DNA from: Nanobdellota archaeon
GTDB taxonomy: Archaea > Nanobdellota > Nanobdellia > Woesearchaeales > WJKV01
Direction: 5' to 3'
Assembly: GCA_023133595.1 (NCBI GenBank)
Contig: JAGLWF010000012.1
Location: forward strand, 1-37,783
Length of the DNA: 37,783 nucleotides
A program made the position numbers and the translations under genes. Shown here piece by piece: positions 1-7,717 of this stretch (position 1 is its first letter; the number at the start of each line of letters is the position of its first letter). Below the pieces are notes generated by a model that was not told the origin of the DNA, made no database searches, and saw only the letters and a list, made by a program, of their open reading frames with translations.

Positions 1-49
1 TATCTAACAAAAGCTTTTTCTCATTCTGTTCTGTATTAATATCTGCCAT
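1..49 (-). CDS. Partial hypothetical protein, paralogue of the next gene (cut by window edge)
   Basis: Only the first 16 codons are inside the window, starting at the CAT at 47-49 and reading off the left edge. They encode MADINTEQNEKKLLLD, which differs from the N-terminus of the 80-520 gene (MADVNGEQNEKKLLLD) at two positions. The roughly 25 bp before the two start codons are also nearly identical. This is therefore the start of a tandem duplicate, not a random fragment. A TTTAAATA box overlaps the end of the upstream gene. Function is unknown. Confidence 0.7.
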   Translation of the reverse strand, partial: MADINTEQNEKKLLLD

Positions 50-79
50 TTTCTAAATATATTATAGATTTCGAAGTAT

Positions 80-520
80 TTAAACTATCTCTCGCATTTC
101 TGCAAGAGTACAGCCTTTATCTCCTTTATAGAAAAGGGAATCCTTTGGAATCCTTGAAATTTTTGGATCTATCTTAAGTCGTATAATTTTACGTGCAAAC
201 TTATCAACAGTTTCAAAAGATCCTCTTTTTTCTATATAATCAGCAACAGCAGCGATGTATTCTCTGACAACAGAAAATTTATTGCCAGCACGATCTTCAA
301 ATTTTTCAAGACTCTCAACAGACGTTCTGAAGTCTGGGTAGCGTTGCGAGGACCCATCAAATTCAGGCAATGCTTCTGCATGATCGAGCATTTCTAGGAA
401 AGGGATATTGTTACGCAAATAATCTACAATATAACCAAGATGATCCTGTAATCTTTCGCTATCACGTACAATATCTAACAAAAGCTTTTTCTCATTTTGT
501 TCTCCATTAACATCTGCCAT
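80..520 (-). CDS. Hypothetical protein, member of a tandem paralogue pair
   Basis: The 146-residue product is soluble, charged and probably mostly helical, with no signal peptide or membrane segment. I do not recognise a family. The start ATG at 518-520 is preceded by a TTTTATATAT box about 32 bp upstream, and the same arrangement is seen before the paralogue at the left edge. Only about 30 bp separate its stop from the next start, so the downstream promoter overlaps its 3' end. The repeated start region shows a recent local duplication. Nothing nearby indicates a role. Confidence 0.7.
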   Translation of the reverse strand: MADVNGEQNEKKLLLDIVRDSERLQDHLGYIVDYLRNNIPFLEMLDHAEALPEFDGSSQRYPDFRTSVESLEKFEDRAGNKFSVVREYIAAVADYIEKRGSFETVDKFARKIIRLKIDPKISRIPKDSLFYKGDKGCTLAEMREIV

Positions 521-571
521 TTTCTAAATATATTATAGATTTCTAGATATATAAAACTTTCGCAAAAAGGC

Positions 572-1486
572 TCAGACAATTTTATATTTTGAGCCTTTTA
601 CCACGTAAAGAGCAGGTGGCTGCCATAACTCTTCTTTTTCCCCGAATTTATCTTTCCAATAACGTCTAAACTTTTCATGAATTTCATGCCAATCTTTCCA
701 TGTTTTTTTGGCGAGATCTGTTTTAATAGTTTTGTCTGTATTTAGATTCCATCGGAGGTTTTTGAAATAAATTCCTTGTTCCATGTTATCATTTAGCCTT
801 TTATCGAATGGCTCTGCCCTATAATGATACCATATTCTCACAGTTGCTGTTGCTTGGTCATGGATTATTTCCTTTAAAAGATATGTCCTAGGATCTTCAC
901 CGTCACGTTGTAGTACTTCTTTGAAATCACTATATTCCCGAAGAGAATGATGTGGAGTATCCCCTTTATCTCCACGATCGGATCTGAGATTATGATCATC
1001 AGCAGCAATACGAGGATTATCAGGGTTGTTAATCATATCGAATAAAAACTTGTAATCTTTTGAGCCATTGTGCGTCAGATAATTATTTTTCCTCATCCAG
1101 TCAATGTGTATATTTCTTTCCCAGATTTCCACAGCAAGTCTTTTGAATTTCATAACGTCTTCCTTTCTCAGACACTGGAAGACAGGAAGATGATAATCAT
1201 ATCTGACATTTCCGTCGCCAAACAAGAATGCCAATGCATATCTAACAATATCTTCTTCTGCTGGCTGCACATGGACTGCGTAAGCTTTGCCTTCGTAGCC
1301 AACTGTAAGCTCAAGACTTTCCTTTGTGAGCTGCATGCTCTGGATTTTGGGCATATCATCACTGCAAATCCCTTCATGTTTTTCTGACAAATCAAGATCT
1401 GCTTTTTTAAGCTCACTAAGAACAAGATATTTAAGTGAATCTCCTTCCTCTAAACCACTTACTTTATTTGTTAATTTGGCCACCAT
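572..1486 (-). CDS. Hypothetical protein, 304 residues
   Basis: The product is soluble, charged and rich in Trp, Tyr and Asp in its second half, with no signal peptide, membrane helix or catalytic motif that I recognise. The C-terminal part contains several Trp-Lys pairs (KTWKDWHEIHEKFRRYWKD), which suggests a packed helical domain. It lies upstream of, and on the same strand as, the 80-520 gene, 51 bp away, so the two could be co-transcribed. The stop at 572-574 and the ATG at 1484-1486 are clear. No function can be assigned. Confidence 0.65.
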   Translation of the reverse strand: MVAKLTNKVSGLEEGDSLKYLVLSELKKADLDLSEKHEGICSDDMPKIQSMQLTKESLELTVGYEGKAYAVHVQPAEEDIVRYALAFLFGDGNVRYDYHLPVFQCLRKEDVMKFKRLAVEIWERNIHIDWMRKNNYLTHNGSKDYKFLFDMINNPDNPRIAADDHNLRSDRGDKGDTPHHSLREYSDFKEVLQRDGEDPRTYLLKEIIHDQATATVRIWYHYRAEPFDKRLNDNMEQGIYFKNLRWNLNTDKTIKTDLAKKTWKDWHEIHEKFRRYWKDKFGEKEELWQPPALYVVKGSKYKIV

Positions 1487-1619
1487 TTTTTAAATGCTCC
1501 CATACTATTTTGCAGTTTCTTTTTCATATTTTACATCTCAAATCCGAAAATTTTCCGGAAAAATATATAAGAAATAGAGATTTAGAAGCGTTTAAAACTG
1601 ACGCATAGAGATTCTATTG

Positions 1620-1639
1620 AAGTATATACGTATATACTT
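1620..1639. promoter_or_regulatory. Perfect 20-bp palindrome in a gene-free gap
   Basis: Positions 1620-1629 (AAGTATATAC) are followed directly by their exact reverse complement at 1630-1639. It lies in the gap 1487-1765, between the 572-1486 gene and the tRNA. It could be an operator for a dimeric regulator, but it is about 135 bp upstream of the nearest start codon. I see no ORF or recognisable RNA in the rest of the gap. Confidence 0.4.
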
Positions 1640-1765
1640 TTCAAGAAGAATCAACAAATAATGAAGACGTAATGCGAGCAAAATATACTTTAATTTGAAT
1701 GATCAAAACTGGTGAGGATTAGGCTGAAATTTCAGCTATTGATACCTGGATCACAAAAAGAAAAA

Positions 1766-1930
1766 TGGCGGTGCGGGGATTTTCATGAGCCAGAAATCTG
1801 AAAGATTTCTGAGCATCGCTTTGAACCCCGGACATCTACGTTTCTCAGTGGTGAGATAATCATCGAGCAAAGCTCTCATCGCTCAATTGCTTATGAGCGT
1901 AGCACTCTAACCAGACTGAGTTACACCGCC
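1766..1930 (-). tRNA. tRNA with CAU anticodon (elongator Met, or Ile2), two introns
   Basis: On the minus strand the acceptor GGCGGTG (from 1930) pairs perfectly with CACCGCC, followed by A73 at 1766. The D-arm, the anticodon stem CTACG/CGTAG with loop CTCATAA, and the T-stem CGGGG/CCCCG are all intact once two insertions are removed. Intron 1 (1842-1891, 50 nt) is at the canonical 37/38 site. Intron 2 (1780-1819, 40 nt) lies inside the T-loop, at 59/60. Each has a bulge-helix-bulge geometry: a 4-bp central helix (CTCA/TGAG and TTCA/TGAA) flanked by 3-nt bulges. The mature tRNA would be 75 nt with T-loop TTCAAAT. CAU could be elongator Met or lysidine-like Ile2; the body does not settle this. 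Confidence 0.9.
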
Positions 1931-1954
1931 ACGAACATGAAATCTTGATGGAAA

Positions 1955-2353
1955 TTATAAAAAACTTCGTATTTTTTCTGCAAACGCATCCATTTCCCCT
2001 TCTTCATATTTTGTCCGTTTATAGGATGATAAGCCATCATCTTTCTTCCGCGGAACAAGGTGGATATGTACGTGAGGCACATCTATCCCTTCGATCCCAA
2101 GATGAATATATTCTGCGTCTGTAGCTTTCTTAAGAACATTTGCCAGCCTATGAACAACCTTGTTCATCTCTGCAAACTCTTCTTCAGGCATCTCAATAAA
2201 GAACCTGCAATGTTTTTTAGGAATGATTAAGATGTGTCCTTTTGCAACCGGTTCTATGTCCATGAAAGCAATATATTTCTCATCCTCATAAACAAAGTCT
2301 GTCTTGATCTCTCTATTTATGATCTTGCAAAATATACATTCATTGTTTTCCAT
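1955..2353 (-). CDS. HIT-family nucleotide hydrolase/transferase
   Basis: The 132-residue protein matches the HIT (histidine triad) family over its whole length. CIFC at residues 6-9 is the Cys pair that, with His49 and a triad His, binds zinc in many HINT-like members. The triad HVHIHLV is at 94-100, with His96 expected to be the nucleotidylated catalytic residue. Family members hydrolyse AMP-lysine, AMP esters or dinucleoside polyphosphates; the substrate here cannot be read from sequence. It overlaps the upstream PHP gene by 14 bp on the same strand, so the two are almost certainly one transcript. Confidence 0.93.
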   Translation of the reverse strand: MENNECIFCKIINREIKTDFVYEDEKYIAFMDIEPVAKGHILIIPKKHCRFFIEMPEEEFAEMNKVVHRLANVLKKATDAEYIHLGIEGIDVPHVHIHLVPRKKDDGLSSYKRTKYEEGEMDAFAEKIRSFL

Positions 2354-3209
2354 TTTTCCAGTATGAACTTAATTCTAGCTTTAGGAATTTTAAGAGATCC
2401 CACTGAGCAGAAGGTCTCCATAACTTTCGCATCTCTTTAACATTATATTTTATCGAGCCTGTTCCATAGAGAACTTTCCTTGCAAAGAATCCTATCGGTC
2501 TTCCAACAACATTGTTCTGTTTATGCCTGATTGCTTCTAAAAAATCATCGACATTATCTGCATAAGCAGAAGTTACAACCCTTCCGAGTGCAAGTGCATT
2601 ATGACCATCGGATCCTCCTGTAATTCTTGTCTTCAGGTTTCGTGCTGTGAATATTGCCTGAAGATTAGAGACCTGCGGGATCAGCCCGTTTATGACTTCA
2701 AGCGCATAGATCTTCTGCAGCAATTCTTTAAGGTTATATGTTTGCAGACATCTGAATAAATTCGACATCCATTTTTGTCCTGGATGCGCAACACTCATCA
2801 GACAATTGTATTCCTCTGCCAGTTCAAAATATTTGGCAATGGATATACTTGAATGTCCTGCTTTATACTTTACAAAATCTTTCACATACTTTTCATGGAA
2901 TTCTTTCATATCATGTTTTCCGTGAAAATAAAACAATAAATGCGGACCTTCGAATGCAGCAACCTCTATTCCAGGAATCACCATCACACCTCTCTCTCTT
3001 GCTTTGTCCAAAGCTTCCAGTGATCCAGAAATAGTATGGTGATCAACGATACTGACACCGACATGCTTTCTTTTCGCCCTTCTCATGATCTGGTTGATGC
3101 TATGGGCGCCATCCACGTGATTAGAATGCATGTGCATATCAACTGGTCTATAGCCTTCAATATTCAACAGCTTCAGATCCGGCTTTTGCATTAAGATTCT
3201 TCCTTGCAT
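2340..3209 (-). CDS. PHP-domain metal-dependent phosphoesterase
   Basis: PHP-fold metal ligands appear in order: DMHMH (24-28), VDHH (55-58), PGIE (79-82), AHPG (141-144) and GSDGHN (199-204). Such proteins are usually Mn/Zn/Fe phosphoesterases acting on nucleotides or sugar phosphates. The 289-residue length fits a stand-alone PHP enzyme, with an extra C-terminal tail of about 60 residues rich in basic and aromatic residues. Met1 at 3207-3209 follows a TATA-like TTTATAAAT; Met7 is a possible alternative start. It is the first gene of an operon with the HIT protein. Confidence 0.88.
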   Translation of the reverse strand: MQGRILMQKPDLKLLNIEGYRPVDMHMHSNHVDGAHSINQIMRRAKRKHVGVSIVDHHTISGSLEALDKARERGVMVIPGIEVAAFEGPHLLFYFHGKHDMKEFHEKYVKDFVKYKAGHSSISIAKYFELAEEYNCLMSVAHPGQKWMSNLFRCLQTYNLKELLQKIYALEVINGLIPQVSNLQAIFTARNLKTRITGGSDGHNALALGRVVTSAYADNVDDFLEAIRHKQNNVVGRPIGFFARKVLYGTGSIKYNVKEMRKLWRPSAQWDLLKFLKLELSSYWKNGKQ

Positions 3210-3311
3210 ACTCTTCCCCTAAAACAAAAAATAAACAAGGGATTTATAAATGTTCCCTATCAATATCTTTAAATATCTGTGTATGTTCAGATAAGAAAAA
3301 GAGGTGACTAG

Positions 3312-4214
3312 ATGCTTATCATAGGTTGTTCTAACAGCAGGGATCTTGCAAAGAAGATCGCAGTGAAAGCCAGGAGGCACGGCAAGGTCAAGTATTCAGA
3401 GCTTGAGACTGCACGTTTTCCAGATGGTGAGATCTATGTCCGGTACAATGTTCCTGTGAAAGATAAGAAAGTTGTTCTTGTGCAATCGTTTTATGGAAAT
3501 ATCAGTGATGAGATGATAGAGGTTGTCTTTGCAGCGCAGACAGCAAAAGACTTGGGTGCAAAAGAAGTCACTTTAGTCGCACCGTACTTTCCATATTTCA
3601 GGCAAGATAAAAGATTCAAGCCAGGAGAATCCATTTCAATCCAGGTTATTGCAAAGATGTTAAACAGATTTATCCACAGGTTGATTGTTGTTGATCCTCA
3701 TTTGCATCGATTGAAATCAATGTACGATGTTTTCACGTGCAGATGCCATAACCTTTCAGCAGATCCTGCAATTGCAAGATATATCGAACAGAATATAAAG
3801 AATGTAATTATCATTGGTCCTGATTGGGAAAGTTACAGATGGGCAGAGAAGACAGCAGACATTATAGGATGTGAATCTGCAATACTGGAAAAGAAAAGAT
3901 ATTCAGCGACAAAAGTCGATGTCAGGATCAATAAAAAAATAGATTTGAAAGATAAGACAGTTGTCCTGGTCGATGATATTATTTCTACTGGACATACAAT
4001 GCAGGAAGCGATAAAGGATCTGAAAAAGATAGGTGCAAAAAAGTTTGTCATCATCTGTGTCCACAGCCTGTTTGTTGGAAACGCAATGGACAGGTTAAAG
4101 AAGACAGGTGCAAGAATAGTAAGCTGCAATACAATCAAACATAAAACTAATAAAATAGATGTAACATCAATTATAGAAACAGCCTTAAAGCACCATATAA
4201 TGGAGACCGCCTAA
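3312..4214 (+). CDS. prs: Ribose-phosphate pyrophosphokinase
   Basis: Makes PRPP from ribose 5-phosphate and ATP for nucleotide, His and Trp synthesis. Family signatures seen are FPDGE (36-40), YFRQDKRFKPGE (95-106, ATP-binding flexible region), VDPHLHR (127-133) and the PRPP-binding loop VLVDDIISTGHTM (218-230). The 300-residue length is normal for archaeal enzymes. The start has a strong Shine-Dalgarno GAGGTGA six bases before the ATG. It is divergent from the PHP gene, and its 3' end overlaps the convergent 4171-4449 gene by 44 bp. Confidence 0.96.
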   Translation: MLIIGCSNSRDLAKKIAVKARRHGKVKYSELETARFPDGEIYVRYNVPVKDKKVVLVQSFYGNISDEMIEVVFAAQTAKDLGAKEVTLVAPYFPYFRQDKRFKPGESISIQVIAKMLNRFIHRLIVVDPHLHRLKSMYDVFTCRCHNLSADPAIARYIEQNIKNVIIIGPDWESYRWAEKTADIIGCESAILEKKRYSATKVDVRINKKIDLKDKTVVLVDDIISTGHTMQEAIKDLKKIGAKKFVIICVHSLFVGNAMDRLKKTGARIVSCNTIKHKTNKIDVTSIIETALKHHIMETA

Positions 4215-4449
4215 CCATTGGTTTTCTTCTTCTGAATCTCGAAGATTCTTGGCCGCGATGCCTAGCATACAGATCGCAAGCTTCGTATAATCCAACACAT
4301 TTGTTTTGTAGATCAAAATCATCTAACAATGTTCTAGCACCCATCACACTACAATAATGTTCTTGAGGAACACCTTTTAGTGACAGTTCTCGCAGACATG
4401 GGCATTTTTCTTTGCCTTTGTCGGGTTTCTCGCCTTGCTTAGATGTCAT
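4171..4449 (-). CDS. Small Cys-containing hypothetical protein
   Basis: The product has 92 residues with several Cys and His (CPC at 16-18, HYC, NKC, EAC, then HRG), which suggests a possible zinc site. No family is recognised. The last 15 or so residues lie inside the 3' end of prs on the other strand. A clear TTTAAATA box sits about 33 bp before the ATG at 4447-4449, which supports a real, near-leaderless gene. It is the first gene of the accessory island. Confidence 0.6.
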   Translation of the reverse strand: MTSKQGEKPDKGKEKCPCLRELSLKGVPQEHYCSVMGARTLLDDFDLQNKCVGLYEACDLYARHRGQESSRFRRRKPMVRRSPLYGALRLFL

Positions 4450-4501
4450 TTTATATACGGAAACTCTGAGGTGGTATTTAAAGGTTTACTTTTTTTGTAT
4501 A

Positions 4502-4523
4502 TGGACCAGCCGACCATCAGACC
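4502..4523 (+). repeat. tRNA-Ala-derived repeat, copy 1 (core only)
   Basis: The 22-bp core TGGACCAGCCGACCATCAGACC joins the reverse complement of a tRNA-Ala 3' end (first 11 bp) to D-arm sequence (last 11 bp, two mismatches to the tRNA-Ala at 11867-11956). It lies between two minus-strand genes. The downstream sequence is short and diverged from the other copies. Confidence 0.75.
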
Positions 4524-4566
4524 TTTTCATGCGAGACAAAAATAAAGTAGAATATAGAAATATTGA

Positions 4567-4980
4567 TTAATCTGTTTGATGCTTTCCAAACCCGCATCCT
4601 TTTTGTAGTGCAGTACTGCACATCATCATTGCTGTTTTAAAGAAATCATCCATTACCACACCAACATCTTTTTCTACAACTGTCCAATCAAGTAGTCCGT
4701 ATGGATGAATAGCGACTCTTGTTTGCATTTTTTCCAATGGACTGAATTCCCCATCCTCTCCTATGACACCTATTTCAAGATTGCCTAATACTTTTTGTAT
4801 TTTCATAAGCTCGTTCCTCAATTCTTCTATTTTCTCAGCTTCAAGATCAGAACTAGGCAAACCTTCTGCATAAGACTGCAGAACAGGATATAGACTTCCT
4901 CTATTCCCTTTTTCAGAACCGACAGCCAAGCTGTCTGCAAGAATCTTCAACGGTTCGTAAAGTACAGGATCGTCTTCCAT
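4567..4980 (-). CDS. Hypothetical protein, 137 residues
   Basis: I place the start at MEDDPVLYEPLK (ATG at 4978-4980), because a CTTTATATATTC box lies about 33 bp upstream and the longer frame to 5088 would be translated repeat. The product is soluble, with a Leu/Glu-rich helical centre and a Met/Cys-containing C-terminus (MMMCSTALQKGCGFGKH). I do not recognise a family. It is flanked on both sides by copies of the tRNA-derived repeat, so it behaves like a single-gene cassette with its own promoter. Confidence 0.65.
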   Translation of the reverse strand: MEDDPVLYEPLKILADSLAVGSEKGNRGSLYPVLQSYAEGLPSSDLEAEKIEELRNELMKIQKVLGNLEIGVIGEDGEFSPLEKMQTRVAIHPYGLLDWTVVEKDVGVVMDDFFKTAMMMCSTALQKGCGFGKHQTD

Positions 4981-5010
4981 TTTAACCTGTTTCAAACCAA
5001 TGAATATATA

Positions 5011-5140
5011 AAGTTTGTTCTTCGAAAATGCCAAAAAGGTACAATGGACCAGCCGACCATTGGACCCTTTTGGAACCCTGAAGGACAAAAATATGGTTCC
5101 TGAGAGCTATAAAAACAGCAGGGGACCCAAAAAAGGTACC
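5011..5140 (+). repeat. tRNA-Ala-derived repeat, copy 2 (full length)
   Basis: A full unit of about 130 bp. It starts with an AAGTTTGTTC segment, then TGCCAAAAAGGT (5029-5040), the tRNA-like core (5045-5066), a GGAACC...GGTTCC inverted pair, a CTATAAAAAC box, GGGGACCC and GGTACC. Positions 5044-5140 match copy 7 (11174-11269) apart from one A in an A-run. It fills the gap between two minus-strand genes. Confidence 0.85.
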
Positions 5141-5226
5141 TAGAAAACATAGAATGGTTGTGTTTCTCGTGGTTATTGGGAGGATGTTTGGTAAGTATTC
5201 CAATTGAACAGGAGAAATGAAAATAG

Positions 5227-5841
5227 TTAATCTAAAATACCGTATTTCTCCATTAAGAACTCTAGTTTTTCTGTCCTTCCTTTCATCTCATACTCAATGT
5301 AGAGCTTTCTTAGAGTTGTATCAAACAAATACTTATGCGCAAGCCCTTGTATCATCTGTCGCATTACTTTATTATTATCTTCTTCCGGAGGTTCCCAGTC
5401 AGCAGGCAGTCTTTTTTTAGAAAATCTTTCTAACTTTGCTTCTAAAGGGTCATCACTTCTTTCCTCCTTCCTCACAATTCTCCAAAATCGCCTGGAATTA
5501 CTCATATCTAGCAATTCAACAATCCTTGGAGCTTTTACATGAGGCAAACCCTGGCTTACCTGATTATACAAATAGAACCGAGTAACAAGAGTCAAGCTAT
5601 TCGGAAACGTTTCTTTTGACTTAGCATAAGACAATCCCCGAGGATTGCGGGAATTCCTGGCCAGCATATAGCCTTCAGTCAACTTAAACTTAGGAAGAGG
5701 CTCCCATACCCCTGGGACTTCGTCAAACCATTCCCACAGCGCTTTAATATACGCAACAACATTACCGTCAAAGAATTCGTTGACAGTTTTCTGCATAATA
5801 TGGCCGCCTGCAAGATCCATCTCGTCTGATTCTGATAGCAT
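5227..5841 (-). CDS. Hypothetical protein, 204 residues
   Basis: The start is taken at MLSESDEMD (ATG at 5839-5841), because an ACTTTAAATATT box lies about 31 bp upstream; a longer frame to 5886 would run through that box. The protein is soluble and rich in Arg, Lys and Glu, with aromatic patches (WEWFDEVPGVWEPLP) and a charged helical C-terminus. No known motif is visible. It sits alone between repeat copies 2 and 3, another single-gene unit of the island. Confidence 0.65.
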   Translation of the reverse strand: MLSESDEMDLAGGHIMQKTVNEFFDGNVVAYIKALWEWFDEVPGVWEPLPKFKLTEGYMLARNSRNPRGLSYAKSKETFPNSLTLVTRFYLYNQVSQGLPHVKAPRIVELLDMSNSRRFWRIVRKEERSDDPLEAKLERFSKKRLPADWEPPEEDNNKVMRQMIQGLAHKYLFDTTLRKLYIEYEMKGRTEKLEFLMEKYGILD

Positions 5842-6010
5842 AAACAAGAGGAAATGAGAGAAATATTTAAAGTTTTCACAAAACACCTTCCTAAACAGCC
5901 AGAGGTTTTCTATCGGGTTTTTCTATGTCTCTTTCTTCGCTTCTTTCTTCTGAAAGACCAACAAAACAGGGACCACATTTTCCTCAAATATCTTATCAAC
6001 CCGGACTTTA

Positions 6011-6141
6011 AAGTTTGTTCCTTGAAGCTGCCAAAAGGGCAACCTGGACCCGCAGACCATCAGACCTTTTTGGCATTTTTGAGTAATAAAAGTATGTGTT
6101 CCTGAAAACTATAAAAACCGCAGGGGACCCAAAAAGGTACC
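6011..6141 (+). repeat. tRNA-Ala-derived repeat, copy 3 (full length, diverged)
   Basis: It has the same order of elements as copy 2. The inverted pair is clearest here: TGCCAAAAGG (6029-6038) and CCTTTTTGGCA (6065-6075) bracket the core at 6045-6066, which would place the tRNA-like part in the loop of a hairpin. The core is altered (TGGACCCGCAGACC). The rest of the 5842-6188 gap holds no ORF that I can support. Confidence 0.8.
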
Positions 6142-6188
6142 CTGAGAAGATAGAGAAATATCGAAAACGTCTATCTAAAGTCGGAGTT

Positions 6189-7118
6189 TTAATACAGTTT
6201 TGATAATTTGCGTAGCTTATCTTGGCGACTTAAGTTAGGATCATTCTTAATCGCTAATGCTTGTTCAGAAGCTGTCGGCATAAAAATGCGTTGAGTGATA
6301 GTTTTTTCGTACATGACTCTGTTTACTGCGAAGAAACACCCGCTATCATCGAGGGTGTTGCCGCCGATACCACAATCAAAAAATCTGTACAGGCCCACCA
6401 GACGCCCCCTAGCAATACTATGAAAATCAACTTCGTTTATTCGATGATAGCTATAAACTGAATCCCAGCCGTCTCCGCCATCTTTCCTTGCACCAAATAG
6501 CAGTTTAGCTAATGCTTCTCTGTTATCAGGAGATCCAGCAAGCATCAGTATTCTATCATCCCGCATAAAGCGAGTATAACCTATTTGATCATAATCATGG
6601 TCAGGGGAGGTATCATAGATAATTGGACTATCTTTATCTAACCTTACAAAAACTGTATAAGGAGTACCTATGTTAGGGACATTGCCTTTTTTTACATCTT
6701 CAAGATGAACCCTAGGAACAACTCGCCTATTAAAGGTGCCTTTTCCAATAGCATCCCATTCATTATTACCAATTTTCATAAAACCATAACCCTCAGCAAT
6801 AGAAAATGCTTGTTCTAAGCCGTTTAGTGTTGATAAAGAACCTACAGAATGCCATATTTCATAAGAACGATCACCATCTCTTAGTCCATGATATTCTCCT
6901 GTGATTGTATCAAGCCATTTACGTCGAAGTGCCTCACGAATTTCACAATTATTATTTATGGCGTGTATTGTCATAGGCAAGTCAGCAACTCTTAAGTAAT
7001 ATTCTTGTGCTAATTCTTCAATTTTCTTACGAGCAGGAATATAGCACATACACATATTATCTGCAAAAGATGTAACAGCTCCCAGTACAGGCGAATTTAG
7101 TTGTATAATTTTTTGCAT
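6189..7118 (-). CDS. Hypothetical protein, 309 residues
   Basis: The protein is soluble with no signal peptide or membrane segment, and I recognise no family. Visible features are a Cys-rich N-terminal stretch (NMCMCYIPARKK), Gly/Asp-rich turns in the middle (GARKDGGDGWDS; FDCGIGGNTLDDSGC) and a basic Leu-rich tail. AGAGGT lies about six bases before the ATG at 7116-7118. It follows the 7175-7558 gene on the same strand after 56 bp, so the two probably form a small operon. Confidence 0.65.
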   Translation of the reverse strand: MQKIIQLNSPVLGAVTSFADNMCMCYIPARKKIEELAQEYYLRVADLPMTIHAINNNCEIREALRRKWLDTITGEYHGLRDGDRSYEIWHSVGSLSTLNGLEQAFSIAEGYGFMKIGNNEWDAIGKGTFNRRVVPRVHLEDVKKGNVPNIGTPYTVFVRLDKDSPIIYDTSPDHDYDQIGYTRFMRDDRILMLAGSPDNREALAKLLFGARKDGGDGWDSVYSYHRINEVDFHSIARGRLVGLYRFFDCGIGGNTLDDSGCFFAVNRVMYEKTITQRIFMPTASEQALAIKNDPNLSRQDKLRKLSKLY

Positions 7119-7174
7119 TTTAATACCTCTGGGGAAATTTATTAATATTTTTTGAACTCATTACGACTACAGGA

Positions 7175-7558
7175 TTAGTACCAAAATTCACGCACATCTT
7201 CTGTTACAATATCTTTATCAAAAGGGAGACCAAAACTTGCAACAGTATCTTCAAGGAGTTCGACTGTTGGTGAAACAAAAATTGCAGCTTCTACATGATA
7301 CCTTTGTCCCATTGATTTATATATAGAAAAGTCAACAAAATTCCCCATTCCATCAAACCTACATTGAGTTCTTGGTCCTTTAATCTGACTACACTCATGA
7401 CACATATACCAATCACTCATTCTTTGGTCTCTTATATCATCTAATTGTTCAAAACATACTAATATTCCATTAAGTCGTCCTTCATGCTTGTCGGTTTTAT
7501 AACCTTCATACTTGTCGGTTTTATAAAATATTCTGAATCCACTACTGACATGAGCCAT
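7175..7558 (-). CDS. Hypothetical protein with CxxC and an N-terminal tandem motif
   Basis: The 127-residue protein has a short tandem repeat near the N-terminus (KTDKYEGYKTDKHEG). A central CHEC, followed 12 residues later by another Cys (PRTQC), is compatible with a metal knuckle. The ATG at 7556-7558 has a good Shine-Dalgarno GGAGG. It is probably co-transcribed with the 6189-7118 gene. No family is recognised. Confidence 0.6.
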   Translation of the reverse strand: MAHVSSGFRIFYKTDKYEGYKTDKHEGRLNGILVCFEQLDDIRDQRMSDWYMCHECSQIKGPRTQCRFDGMGNFVDFSIYKSMGQRYHVEAAIFVSPTVELLEDTVASFGLPFDKDIVTEDVREFWY

Positions 7559-7717
7559 TTTTATTATCCTCCGTTAAACATCTAAAACACTCTCTTTTTT
7601 TTAGTCCAGTTTTTTTTAAACTCATTATGTATTTGAAATACACCATCCTAAATATATGCTCGCTTCAATCGGAATTAAAGGAAAAGCTTTAAAAATAGAA
7701 ATAAAATACCTACTTTA

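Noticed and set aside
1681-1760. Box C/D guide RNA downstream of the two-intron tRNA
   Set aside because: GGTGAGGA and CTGA-like words occur, but no proper RUGAUGA box or C'/D' pair with correct spacing.
4981-5088. N-terminal extension of the 4567-4980 gene
   Set aside because: It would translate the tRNA-derived repeat and cross the TATA box, so the start at 4980 is preferred.
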